From contig NZ_LR134386.1 in assembly GCF_900637665.1 (NCBI RefSeq), positions 5,448,501 through 5,512,500 on the forward strand: DNA of 64,000 nucleotides, in the 5' to 3' direction. The notes under the pieces were generated by a model. It did no database searches and was not told where the DNA came from. It saw only the letters and a program-made list of their open reading frames with translations. A program made the translations under genes and the position numbers. The DNA comes from Chryseobacterium nakagawai. GTDB lineage: Bacteria; Bacteroidota; Bacteroidia; Flavobacteriales; Weeksellaceae. Shown here piece after piece: positions 7,237-16,285 of this stretch (the first letter of the stretch is position 1; each line of letters opens with the position of its first letter).

Positions 7237-10020
7237 ATGAATATTTATAAGGATTACATCAAAGAGATTGAAGAAAGAAAAGACCAGGGGCTTCATCCAA
7301 AGCCAATTGATGGTGCTGAATTACTAAGCGAAATCATTGCACAAATCAAAGATACAGGTAATGCAGATCGAGCAGACTCTCTTAAATTTTTCATCTACAA
7401 TACCCTACCGGGAACTACAAGTGCAGCGGGTGTAAAAGCTAAATTTTTAAAAGAGATCATTCTAGGTGAATCCGTAGTAGAAGAAATCTCTCAAACCTTT
7501 GCTTTCGAATTATTATCTCACATGAAAGGAGGTAAATCAATCGAAGTATTATTAGACTTGGCTTTAGGTAACGATGCCGCTATTGCTCAACAAGCTGCGG
7601 AAGTTCTTAAAACTCAGGTTTTCCTTTATGAAGCGGATACTACTCGTTTAAAGGAAGCATACAACAGCGGAAATGAAATCGCAAAAGAAATTTTAGAAAG
7701 TTATGCACAGGCTGAATTCTTCACTAAGCTTCCTGAAGTGGCTGACGAGATTAAAGTGATTACTTATATTGCTGGTGAAGGAGATATCTCTACCGATTTA
7801 CTTTCTCCAGGTAACCAAGCGCACTCAAGATCAGACCGTGAACTTCACGGTAAATGTATGATTACTCCTGCAGCTCAGGAAGAAATCAAAGCTTTACAGG
7901 CACAACATCCTGATGCAAGCGTTATGCTTATTGCTGAAAAAGGGACAATGGGTGTAGGTTCATCCAGAATGTCTGGGGTAAACAATGTGGCTTTATGGAC
8001 TGGTAAACAAGCTAGCCCTTATGTTCCATTCGTCAATATCGCTCCAATTGTAGGAGGAACAAACGGTATTTCTCCAATCTTCCTTACCACTGTTGACGTT
8101 ACCGGAGGTATCGGTGTTGACCTTAAGAACTGGGTGAAGAAAGTAGATGAAAATGGAAATCCTATTCGTAACGAAAATGGTGATATTGTTCTTGAAGAAG
8201 CTTATTCAGTAGCTACAGGAACTCTATTAACTATTAATACAAAAGAAAAGAAATTATATAACGGAGATCAGGAACTGATTGACCTTACAAAGTCTTTCAC
8301 ACCACAAAAGATGGAATTCATCAAAGCTGGTGGGTCTTACGCCATCGTATTTGGTAAGAAACTACAGACATTCGCAGCTCAGACTTTAGGTATTGAAGCG
8401 CCTGTTGTTTTCGCTCCATCTAAAGAAATTTCTCACGAAGGACAAGGTCTTACAGCTGTTGAAAAAATCTTCAACAGAAATGCTGTAGGAACTACACCAG
8501 GAAAAGTATTACATGCTGGTTCTGATGTACGTGTACAGGTAAACATTGTAGGTTCACAGGATACGACAGGTCTTATGACTTCTCAGGAGCTTGAATCAAT
8601 GGCTGCTACTGTAATTTCTCCAGTGGTAGACGGTGCTTACCAATCAGGTTGTCACACGGCTTCGGTTTGGGATAAAAAAGCACAGGCTAACATTCCTAAG
8701 CTAATGAAATTCATGAACGATTTCGGATTAATCACAGCTCGTGACCCGAAAGGTGAATACCACTCAATGACTGACGTTATTCACAAAGTTCTTAACGATA
8801 TCACTGTAGACGAGTGGGCGATCATCATTGGTGGTGACTCTCACACAAGAATGTCTAAAGGAGTTGCTTTTGGAGCTGACTCTGGAACAGTTGCTCTTGC
8901 ACTAGCTACAGGAGAAGCATCTATGCCAATCCCTGAATCTGTAAAAGTAACATTCAAAGGAGAAATGAAGCCTCACATGGATTTCCGTGATGTGGTACAT
9001 GCTACTCAGGCTCAGATGTTGAAGCAATTCGGAGGAGAAAACGTATTCCAAGGAAGAATCATTGAGGTTCACATCGGAACACTTCCTGCTGACCAGGCAT
9101 TTACATTTACAGACTGGACTGCTGAAATGAAAGCAAAAGCCTCTATCAACATTTCTGAAGATAACACCCTAATCGAATCATTGGAAATTGCTAAAGGCAG
9201 AATTCAGATCATGATCGACAAAGGAATGGATAACCATAACAAAGTTCTTCAGGGATTAATTGACAAAGCAAATAAGAGAATTGAAGAGATCAGATCTGGT
9301 GAAAAACCAGCACTGACTCCTGACGCTAATGCTAAATATTACGCTGAAGTTGTTGTAGATCTTGATGTCATCGTAGAACCTATGATTGCTGACCCGGATG
9401 TAAACAATGATGATGTATCTAAGAGATATACTCACGATACCATCAGAGACCTTTCTTACTATGGTGGTGAGAAAAAAGTAGATCTTGGCTTCGTAGGATC
9501 TTGTATGGTTCACAAAGGAGACCTTAAGATTGTTTCTCAGATGTTGAAAAACCTTGAAAAGAAAAATGGTAAAGTAGAATTTAGCGCACCACTAGTTGTT
9601 GCCGCCCCTACTTATAATATCATTGATGAGTTAAAAGCTGAAGGTGACTGGGAATTACTGGAAAAATATTCAGGTTTTGAATTTAATGACAACGCTCCTA
9701 AAGGGGAAGCTCGTACAACATATGAAAATGTAATGTACCTAGAGCGCCCTGGATGTAACCTTTGTATGGGTAACCAAGAAAAAGCGGCTAAAGGAGATAC
9801 TGTACTAGCTACTTCAACACGTCTTTTCCAGGGAAGAGTCGTGGAGGATTCTGAGCGTAAAAAAGGGGAATCTCTATTGGCTTCAACTCCGGTTGTTGTT
9901 CTTTCTGCTATCATCGGAAGAATCCCAAATATTGAAGAATACAAAGCAGCAGTTGAAGGGATTGACCTGACAACTTTTGTACCTTCTATCAAGGAATTAA
10001 CAAGCACAAGCGCTCACTAA
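7237..10020 (+). CDS. acnB: Aconitate hydratase B (bifunctional with 2-methylisocitrate dehydratase)
   Basis: Interconverts citrate and isocitrate through cis-aconitate in the TCA cycle. The AcnB class also acts on 2-methylisocitrate. At 927 aa it has the AcnB architecture: an N-terminal HEAT-like helical domain (about 1-155), then the swivel domain placed before the catalytic domains, the reverse of AcnA. The [4Fe-4S] ligands are seen as Cys in SGCHTASVWD (about 478), GSCMVHKG (about 755) and the C-x2-C pair in GCNLCMG (about 838-841). Substrate-binding motifs such as GDSHTRMSKG are intact. It is followed by a strong terminator and then by an AcnA-class aconitase on the same strand. Confidence 0.96.
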   Translation: MNIYKDYIKEIEERKDQGLHPKPIDGAELLSEIIAQIKDTGNADRADSLKFFIYNTLPGTTSAAGVKAKFLKEIILGESVVEEISQTFAFELLSHMKGGKSIEVLLDLALGNDAAIAQQAAEVLKTQVFLYEADTTRLKEAYNSGNEIAKEILESYAQAEFFTKLPEVADEIKVITYIAGEGDISTDLLSPGNQAHSRSDRELHGKCMITPAAQEEIKALQAQHPDASVMLIAEKGTMGVGSSRMSGVNNVALWTGKQASPYVPFVNIAPIVGGTNGISPIFLTTVDVTGGIGVDLKNWVKKVDENGNPIRNENGDIVLEEAYSVATGTLLTINTKEKKLYNGDQELIDLTKSFTPQKMEFIKAGGSYAIVFGKKLQTFAAQTLGIEAPVVFAPSKEISHEGQGLTAVEKIFNRNAVGTTPGKVLHAGSDVRVQVNIVGSQDTTGLMTSQELESMAATVISPVVDGAYQSGCHTASVWDKKAQANIPKLMKFMNDFGLITARDPKGEYHSMTDVIHKVLNDITVDEWAIIIGGDSHTRMSKGVAFGADSGTVALALATGEASMPIPESVKVTFKGEMKPHMDFRDVVHATQAQMLKQFGGENVFQGRIIEVHIGTLPADQAFTFTDWTAEMKAKASINISEDNTLIESLEIAKGRIQIMIDKGMDNHNKVLQGLIDKANKRIEEIRSGEKPALTPDANAKYYAEVVVDLDVIVEPMIADPDVNNDDVSKRYTHDTIRDLSYYGGEKKVDLGFVGSCMVHKGDLKIVSQMLKNLEKKNGKVEFSAPLVVAAPTYNIIDELKAEGDWELLEKYSGFEFNDNAPKGEARTTYENVMYLERPGCNLCMGNQEKAAKGDTVLATSTRLFQGRVVEDSERKKGESLLASTPVVVLSAIIGRIPNIEEYKAAVEGIDLTTFVPSIKELTSTSAH

Positions 10021-10063
10021 CAGCATTGATAAATTAGTCGCAAGACTATTGAAAATTATATAA

Positions 10064-10111
10064 ATGAAAGATTTTAGTCCTTTTAGGATTTAAAATCTTT
10101 CATTTTTTTTG
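10064..10111 (+). terminator. Terminator after acnB
   Basis: A 13-bp perfect stem (ATGAAAGATTTTA / TAAAATCTTTCAT) is followed by a run of T. It separates acnB from acnA, so the two aconitases are probably expressed independently. Confidence 0.8.
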
Positions 10112-10339
10112 TTTAGAATCGTTCTATTTTAAGTTAAATACGATTTTTTTCCGAGAAAATCGAGAAAATAGAATCTATTTTTTCTTAAATTGAAAGTTAT
10201 AAAATCTCTTGATTTTAGAATCAAAACCTTCCTATTTATGGATTATAGGAACATTTTTTGATATATAAAAAAATGATTTTCTTTTTCAAATATAAGAGAA
10301 AGGAACATTAACGGAAAAAAGAACAAAACTAAATACGAT
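10112..10339. other. Intergenic region upstream of acnA
   Basis: Very A+T-rich. It holds an imperfect hairpin (AGAAAATAG / CTATTTTTTCT, 10163-10185) and presumably the acnA promoter, but no good TANNTTTG element is seen. No gene is evident. Confidence 0.5.
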
Positions 10340-12607
10340 ATGACTTTTGATATTGATATGATCAAAAAGGTGTATGAGCGCTATCCTGAGAGAATTGCTG
10401 CGGCAAGACAAATCGTGGGAAAACCTCTTACCCTTTCAGAAAAAATTCTTTACACCCACCTTTGGGAAGGAAATGCTACACAGGAATATGAAAGAGGAAA
10501 CTCTTATGTAGATTTTGCACCGGACAGAGTAGCTATGCAGGATGCAACAGCACAAATGGCACTTTTGCAGTTTATGCAGGCTGGAAAAACTAAAGTGGCT
10601 GTTCCATCAACGGCTCATGCGGATCACCTGATCCAGGCGAAAGTAGGTGCTGATAAAGATTTACAAGAGGGTATCAACAAAAACTCTGAGGTGTTCAACT
10701 TCTTAAGTTCTGTATGTGATAAGTACGGAATCGGATTCTGGAAGCCAGGAGCAGGAATCATCCACCAGGTGGTATTGGAAAACTATGCTTTCCCTGGAGG
10801 AATGATGATTGGAACTGACTCTCACACTGTAAACGCCGGCGGACTAGGAATGGTTGCCATTGGTGTAGGTGGTGCAGATGCAGTAGATGTAATGGCAGGA
10901 ATGGCCTGGGAGCTCAAAATGCCTAAACTTATCGGGGTTAAATTAACCGGTAAAATGAATGGTTGGACTTCCGCTAAAGATGTGATCTTAAAAGTAGCAG
11001 GAATTCTTACTGTAAAAGGAGGTACAGGATGTATTGTAGAATACTTCGGTGAAGGGGCAGAATCTCTTTCAGCAACAGGTAAAGGTACTATCTGTAATAT
11101 GGGTGCTGAAATTGGAGCTACGACTTCCACTTTTGGATATGATGATTCCATGAGAAGATACCTTGCTGCTACAGGAAGACAGGATGTAGTAGACGCAGCT
11201 GATAAAATTGCTGAACACTTAACGGGTGATGCAGAAGTATATGCTAACCCGGAACAATATTTCGATCAATTAATTGAAATAAACCTTTCTGAGCTGACTC
11301 CACACTTAAACGGACCTTTCACACCGGACTTAGCGACTCCAGTTGCTGAATTCAGAGCTAAAGCTGAGGCTAACGGTTGGCCATTGGAAGTGGAATGGGC
11401 TCTTATTGGTTCTTGTACCAACTCTTCGTATGAAGATTTATCAAGAGCTGCTTCTATTGTAGAAGATGCAGTATCTAAAGGAGTAAAGCCTAAAGCTATC
11501 TTAGGAATTAACCCAGGTTCTGAGCAGGTGAAATTTACAGCGGAAAGAGACGGATTTTTAGATTCTTTCAGAAAATTTGAAAATGCAAGAATCTTTACGA
11601 ATGCTTGTGGACCATGTATCGGACAATGGGATAGAGAAGGTGCAGAAAAAGGAGAGAAAAACTCCATTATTCACTCTTTCAATAGAAACTTTGCGAAAAG
11701 GGCTGATGGTAACCCCAATACCCACGCATTTGTAGCTTCTCCTGAAATGGTTGCTGCTGTTGCGATCTCAGGTAGATTAGATTTCAACCCAATTACAGAT
11801 ACTTTAACAAATGAAGCTGGTGAGCAGGTAAAACTTGACGAGCCTAAAGGTTTCGAACTTCCTGAAAAAGGATTTGCTGTAGATGACAATGGATATCAAG
11901 CTCCATCAGAAGACGGTTCAAGTGTTGTCGTTAATGTAAGCCCTACTTCAGACAGACTTCAATTATTAGAGGAGTTCCCCGCTTGGGATGGTAAAAACAT
12001 CACAGGAGCTAAAGTATTAATCAAAGCATTCGGAAAATGTACCACTGACCACATTTCTATGGCTGGACCATGGTTGAAATACAGAGGTCACCTTGATAAT
12101 ATTTCCAATAACATGTTAATTGGTGCTGTAAATGCATACAATATGGAAACCAACCACGTTAAAAATGAATTAACGGGTGAATATGGTGAAGTTCCAGCTG
12201 TACAAAGAGCTTACAAAGCTGCAGGTGTTCCAACTATTGTTGTAGGAGACCAAAATTACGGTGAAGGGTCTTCAAGAGAGCACGCTGCTATGGAGCCTAG
12301 ACACCTTGGTGTAAAGGCGGTACTGGTAAAATCATTTGCGAGAATCCACGAAACTAACCTTAAAAAACAAGGGATGTTAGGGATCACTTTTGCTAATGAG
12401 GCTGATTATGACAAGATTCAGGAAGATGACACTGTTAATTTCTTAGATCTTGACCAGTTTGCTCCAGGAAAGCAATTAACACTAGAGTTCGTTCACAAAG
12501 ACGGAACAAAAGATATCATTATGGCTAACCATACTTATAACGATCAACAGATTGATTGGTTCAAAGCTGGTTCTGCCCTAAACTTGATTAAACAACAAGA
12601 GAAATAA
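10340..12607 (+). CDS. acnA: Aconitate hydratase A class (mitochondrial-type)
   Basis: A second aconitase, of the AcnA/mitochondrial architecture, with domains 1-3 first and the swivel domain at the C-terminus. At 755 aa it is nearer mitochondrial ACO2 (about 780) than E. coli AcnA (about 890). [4Fe-4S] ligands are Cys in [10 protein letters not shown] (about 359) and the C-x2-C pair in NACGPCIGQ (about 422-425). [13 protein letters not shown] and the swivel-domain motif [11 protein letters not shown] are intact. The start [19 protein letters not shown] is typical. It has its own terminator. Tandem presence of two non-homologous-architecture aconitases suggests different conditions of use, for example oxidative stress versus growth, but nothing in the sequence decides which. 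Confidence 0.95.
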   Translation: MTFDIDMIKKVYERYPERIAAARQIVGKPLTLSEKILYTHLWEGNATQEYERGNSYVDFAPDRVAMQDATAQMALLQFMQAGKTKVAVPSTAHADHLIQAKVGADKDLQEGINKNSEVFNFLSSVCDKYGIGFWKPGAGIIHQVVLENYAFPGGMMIGTDSHTVNAGGLGMVAIGVGGADAVDVMAGMAWELKMPKLIGVKLTGKMNGWTSAKDVILKVAGILTVKGGTGCIVEYFGEGAESLSATGKGTICNMGAEIGATTSTFGYDDSMRRYLAATGRQDVVDAADKIAEHLTGDAEVYANPEQYFDQLIEINLSELTPHLNGPFTPDLATPVAEFRAKAEANGWPLEVEWALIGSCTNSSYEDLSRAASIVEDAVSKGVKPKAILGINPGSEQVKFTAERDGFLDSFRKFENARIFTNACGPCIGQWDREGAEKGEKNSIIHSFNRNFAKRADGNPNTHAFVASPEMVAAVAISGRLDFNPITDTLTNEAGEQVKLDEPKGFELPEKGFAVDDNGYQAPSEDGSSVVVNVSPTSDRLQLLEEFPAWDGKNITGAKVLIKAFGKCTTDHISMAGPWLKYRGHLDNISNNMLIGAVNAYNMETNHVKNELTGEYGEVPAVQRAYKAAGVPTIVVGDQNYGEGSSREHAAMEPRHLGVKAVLVKSFARIHETNLKKQGMLGITFANEADYDKIQEDDTVNFLDLDQFAPGKQLTLEFVHKDGTKDIIMANHTYNDQQIDWFKAGSALNLIKQQEK

Positions 12608-12632
12608 GAATTAATTGTTAGATCGATTAATA

Positions 12633-12666
12633 AAAAGACGGCTTCTATTGAAGTCGTCTTTTTTTG
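12633..12666 (+). terminator. Terminator after acnA
   Basis: AAAAGACGGCTTC pairs with GAAGTCGTCTTTT (one G-T wobble) around a TATT loop, followed by further T residues. Confidence 0.85.
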
Positions 12667-12719
12667 ATTTATTTCTTTAAAATAATGACATAAACATTCA
12701 TAATACAAAAGTTATAAAA

Positions 12720-12860
12720 TTCAATAGGAGCGGACTTTAGTCCACTTTCATCATCAATAAAAATCCCATTGGCTTTAAGTCCAAAAAAACCTGCTCAATC
12801 TCAGAAATCTGCGCGATTTTTTTAATCTCACACAGGTTTTACTGATTACGCAAATCCTGA
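12720..12860. repeat. Probable dispersed intergenic repeat mosaic
   Basis: The segment contains GGACTTTAGTCC (12733-12744), TTGGCTTTAAGTCCAA, and an AATCTGCGCGATTTTTTTAA / ACTGATTACGCAAATCC stretch. I recall similar phrases recurring between genes in Chryseobacterium genomes. A related phrase (ATCTGCGTAATCTTCGAG) recurs near 15510 in this window. No gene is seen. The call rests on resemblance and one internal relative. Confidence 0.45.
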
Positions 12861-12876
12861 GTGATTGGATACTTCT

Positions 12877-12909
12877 AAACCTTATAGGTTTTAGAAACCT
12901 ATAAGGTTT
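12877..12909. repeat. Perfect 15-bp inverted repeat with 3-base loop
   Basis: AAACCTTATAGGTTT, TAG, AAACCTATAAGGTTT: the arms are exact reverse complements and each arm is itself nearly palindromic. It is isolated, 210 bases from acnA and 230 bases from the next gene start, with no T-run, so it is not an ordinary terminator. The rest of 12910-13142 holds no recognisable gene. Confidence 0.8.
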
Positions 12910-13142
12910 GAATTACTACCCTATTCTATTTTAATCTCTCTAACAGATTGGTTTTATAATAGCTATCCCCTATTGGAATTTTCTGCTCTGGCAGTACCCA
13001 TTTTTTGATTCCATTACTTTTAATTTTAACAAGAATAATGATAAACGGCATGAATATCAGATTCTAAAAATCAATAAAATTCTCTAACGATCTGTAACAA
13101 ATTTTCTTTTTAAGCGTCTAACCGGATAGTAGTAAAAACAAT

Positions 13143-15362
13143 ATGAAAAAAACTCTATTCTCTCTATTGCTGGTAAGTTCGGTACTTGCTTTTGCACAGG
13201 AAAAAGATAACAATAAAGAAAAACAAATTGACGGCATTGTTATCACCAAAACTAAAAAAGCCGTTGAACAAAAGGCTGACCGTACAATTTTCGATTTTTC
13301 TGAACAGCCTCAGCTTAATAACGGGAATGTTCTGGAAGGAATTAAAAAGCTTCCAGGACTTGTAGCTACAGATATTGCCGGAATGATGTACCAGGGGAAA
13401 TTTCTGGAGACTTATCTTAATGGGAGACCTCTTAATATTACTTCTAATGAGCTGAATTCCTTTCTAGAAGGGATGCCCGCTAATTCTATTGATAGAATTG
13501 AAATAATCACGCAACCCGGTGCAGAATTTCCAGCTACTTCAGGAGGTGCAATCTTAAACATTATTACGAATAAAAATGCGAACAAGTATTTAACCGCAAC
13601 TTATTCAGGAAATTACACATTTACAAGCTATGATAAGTTCAGAAGCAGAACCAGTAATTCAATCAATTTAAATGCAAGAAATAAGCTTTTCGGATGGCAG
13701 CTGAATGTGGGACAGAACTACCGTGAAAGTATGTTGAATTCTAATCAAGATAATCTGTTAGGAAGTAATACAGATAGAATTGGCCGTGGTTATTTTGCAA
13801 AATCAGCATTAACATTTGATCTTGGACAGGACAGGCTATTATTGAATTATGATATTTACCACAACAATAATGACAACTACACTTTAAGCGACGGTGAAGG
13901 TGCCAAAAAAATAGAAGACAAGACAAAACCTAATGGATTTTATTACAGAGATTTTATTTTTGACGCTTCAGATGCCTCTAATACCAATAGCCTAAGACAG
14001 GAAGCCGTTGTAACCTATCAGAAACGTTTTAATGACAAGTCTCAGAAGTTAGATTTTCAATTTGGATATACAAAGTCTAACAGCAGGTTTGACCAGGATA
14101 ATATTTTCAGAAAAGGAAAATATAGTGATAATGAACCCATTGATATTATTGGAGGTAACATCCTTAACAACAAATCTGACATGAGAATTGCTACTTTTAA
14201 AGTGGATTATTCTCAGCCAATTAAAATTCTTGATGGGGGAAAGGTAAGTTTCGGAGGGTTGTATGAAAAACAAAACTTTGATACTAAAAGTAAAGGCCTG
14301 ACAAATCTAGATTATCAAAGACAAACGGCATCTACATATTTAGAGTTTCAGGCAAAATTTAAAAAGTTTGATGTTACCTTAGGATCCCGCGCAGAAAATT
14401 ATGATATTTCCGGAATAACCCGGGCAATTGACAGTACCGGGGTGGTTGTTGAAAAGGATCTTCTTCCGTTTAATAAATTTAAACTGTTTCCTAATGCCAG
14501 CATCCAGTATAACCTAATGAGCCAGGTTTCTATTGCTGCCAACTACAACAAAAAGATCAGTTTACCAAGTATTTCTGCACTTAACCCAAACAATACAACA
14601 TTCCAAGGACCCAATACTCAGGTGAACGGAAATCCTAACCTACAGCCAACCATTTTTGATAACTACGAAATAAAGATTTCTGCTTTTGATTACGCATTTA
14701 TAGGATATAGTGTGAGTTCGGCTCAGAATCAGATAGCTCAAATCATCAAAAGGGATGGAAAAAATTTATTTAATGAACAGATTAATATTTCCAACATGAA
14801 GATTCACAACTTCAATGTAGGGCTCCCTATCCCGTTTATGTTATTTAGTAAATCTCTTAGTGAGGTGATGAAGTTTAATTTTAATCCTGATAAAATTAAC
14901 TTTATGTACGTGTATGCCGGATATCAAAAGCATGAAATAGATAATCTGAATAATAAAGGTTTTTGGATTTTTAATGTTTCAACCCAGTTGATCTTGCCAA
15001 AAGATATAAAATTAACGGCTAATTACAGTTATCTGACTCCCAAGGCAGGATATTTCTATTTTACAGCAGAAAAACCGTTTAATAACAACGTAGATATTAC
15101 ACTTACTAAAAAGTTCATGAATAATCGTCTCACCCTTTCTGTTTTTGCCAATGACATTTTCAATGGTCAGGTAATGCAGGTTCGTTCTAATCCACCATCA
15201 GGAGAAACTGCTACACTAAGGACCAAATATGATTCAAGAAACTTTGGATTATCTATCAATTATAAAATTCCAACGAGAAACAAATTAGCAAAAGAGGATC
15301 CCAATATCCTGAACCAAACCAAAAAAGAGGATAATGGCGGTGTTATGCAACAAGGACAGTAA
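13143..15362 (+). CDS. TonB-dependent receptor-like outer-membrane beta-barrel protein
   Basis: A 739-aa outer-membrane protein with a signal peptide (cleavage near VLAFA, about residue 18). A plug-like domain follows at about 30-150 (VLEGIKKLPGLVATD, DRIEIITQPGAEF, GGAILNIITNK). A large barrel of the OMP_b-brl_3 type (PF14905), common in Bacteroidota, follows. The usual N-terminal carboxypeptidase-D-like domain is missing. The end is not a classical aromatic final strand but a charged, Gln/Gly tail (about 30 residues past YKIPTRNK). It is monocistronic, with no riboswitch and no SusD partner, so the substrate cannot be inferred; peptide or metal-complex uptake is conceivable. Confidence 0.8.
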   Translation: MKKTLFSLLLVSSVLAFAQEKDNNKEKQIDGIVITKTKKAVEQKADRTIFDFSEQPQLNNGNVLEGIKKLPGLVATDIAGMMYQGKFLETYLNGRPLNITSNELNSFLEGMPANSIDRIEIITQPGAEFPATSGGAILNIITNKNANKYLTATYSGNYTFTSYDKFRSRTSNSINLNARNKLFGWQLNVGQNYRESMLNSNQDNLLGSNTDRIGRGYFAKSALTFDLGQDRLLLNYDIYHNNNDNYTLSDGEGAKKIEDKTKPNGFYYRDFIFDASDASNTNSLRQEAVVTYQKRFNDKSQKLDFQFGYTKSNSRFDQDNIFRKGKYSDNEPIDIIGGNILNNKSDMRIATFKVDYSQPIKILDGGKVSFGGLYEKQNFDTKSKGLTNLDYQRQTASTYLEFQAKFKKFDVTLGSRAENYDISGITRAIDSTGVVVEKDLLPFNKFKLFPNASIQYNLMSQVSIAANYNKKISLPSISALNPNNTTFQGPNTQVNGNPNLQPTIFDNYEIKISAFDYAFIGYSVSSAQNQIAQIIKRDGKNLFNEQINISNMKIHNFNVGLPIPFMLFSKSLSEVMKFNFNPDKINFMYVYAGYQKHEIDNLNNKGFWIFNVSTQLILPKDIKLTANYSYLTPKAGYFYFTAEKPFNNNVDITLTKKFMNNRLTLSVFANDIFNGQVMQVRSNPPSGETATLRTKYDSRNFGLSINYKIPTRNKLAKEDPNILNQTKKEDNGGVMQQGQ

Positions 15363-15386
15363 TAGATTTAAATGATATAATAAACG

Positions 15387-15422
15387 AAAATGGGACAGTA
15401 ATAGGATTATTGTCTCATTTTT
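15387..15422 (+). terminator. Terminator after the outer-membrane barrel gene
   Basis: AAAATGGGACAGTAAT pairs with ATTATTGTCTCATTTT (two G-T wobbles) around a short loop, about 30 bases after the stop codon. Confidence 0.7.
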
Positions 15423-15531
15423 ATTTCTATTGATTATAATAAAGAAGTTGTATCTCATGCAGATTTTTCTTCATCAGTATAAAGATATTATCCAACAGAA
15501 TCTGTGACATCTGCGTAATCTTCGAGAAACA

Positions 15532-15551
15532 AAAATGCCCTTAGAGCATTA
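15532..15551 (-). terminator. Weak terminator after thiF
   Basis: On the minus strand AATGC-TCTAAGG-GCATT is followed by TTTTGTTT. The stem is short, but it sits immediately after the last gene of the thi operon. Confidence 0.45.
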
Positions 15552-15552
15552 T

Positions 15553-16263
15553 CTAAAAATCTAACGTTTGAAACCTCCAGTTCAGTGTATCAATTAATGT
15601 TAACTGATTTAGATTTACAGGAAGATTGGTAATTATTTTCAAGGCTTTAAGCGCCATCATACTTCCGATGATTCCTGGCAAGGCACCTAAGACTCCAAGA
15701 CTGTCACAATCTCGCATCTCTTCGTCAAAAGGAGGTTCAGGAAAGAGGTCCCTTAAATTTTTGCTTCCTTTATAGTTGAATACGGCAACCTGCCCGGAAA
15801 ATCCTAAGATACTTCCGTACACCAATGTTTTCTCCAATGCTACACAGGTATCATTTACCAGATATCTTGTTGAGAAATTGTCTGATCCATCTACAATAAT
15901 ATCGTATTGGGAAAGAATTTGTGAAGCATTGACTGCATCAATCTTTTGTTCAATTCCTATTACTTTTACCTGATGATTAAGGGTATTCACAAATTTCTCA
16001 GCACTTTTGATTTTCAATGTTCCTATTTCATTTTCATTATGAATGATCTGGCGGTTCAGATTGTGAAGTTCCACTGTATCAAAATCTGCCAATCCTAAAG
16101 TTCCCACTCCTGCGGCTGCCAGATATTGAATTACAGGACTCCCCAACCCTCCGGCACCTATAACCAGAACCTTTGCATTTATTATTTTCTTTTGTCCTTC
16201 CAATCCTATTTCATCAATAAAGATTTGGCGACTGTATCTTTTAAAAATATCTTCGCTTTGCAT
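15553..16263 (-). CDS. thiF: ThiF/MoeB/HesA-family adenylyltransferase
   Basis: Last gene of the thi operon. It should adenylate the C-terminal Gly of ThiS to start sulfur transfer for thiazole formation. The nucleotide-binding motif GAGGLGSP (about 37-44) and the following acidic LADFDTVELHNLNRQ, with the conserved Arg, are present, as is VDGSDNFSTRYLVND. At 236 aa it is short. The two C-x2-C pairs that bind zinc in MoeB/ThiF are absent: the first position reads NLRDLFPEPP and the C-terminal pair is missing. Cys in RDCDSLGVLG is kept. The ATG at 16263 is chosen; an in-frame TTG lies nine bases upstream. It lies 22 bases after thiH. Confidence 0.88.
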   Translation of the reverse strand: MQSEDIFKRYSRQIFIDEIGLEGQKKIINAKVLVIGAGGLGSPVIQYLAAAGVGTLGLADFDTVELHNLNRQIIHNENEIGTLKIKSAEKFVNTLNHQVKVIGIEQKIDAVNASQILSQYDIIVDGSDNFSTRYLVNDTCVALEKTLVYGSILGFSGQVAVFNYKGSKNLRDLFPEPPFDEEMRDCDSLGVLGALPGIIGSMMALKALKIITNLPVNLNQLTLIDTLNWRFQTLDF

Positions 16264-16285
16264 ATTAAACAATCATCATTGAAAT

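Noticed and set aside
10064..12909. CRISPR-like array around the palindromic and repeated intergenic sequences
   Set aside because: No regular spacing of identical repeats with unique spacers is present; only hairpins and single repeats occur.
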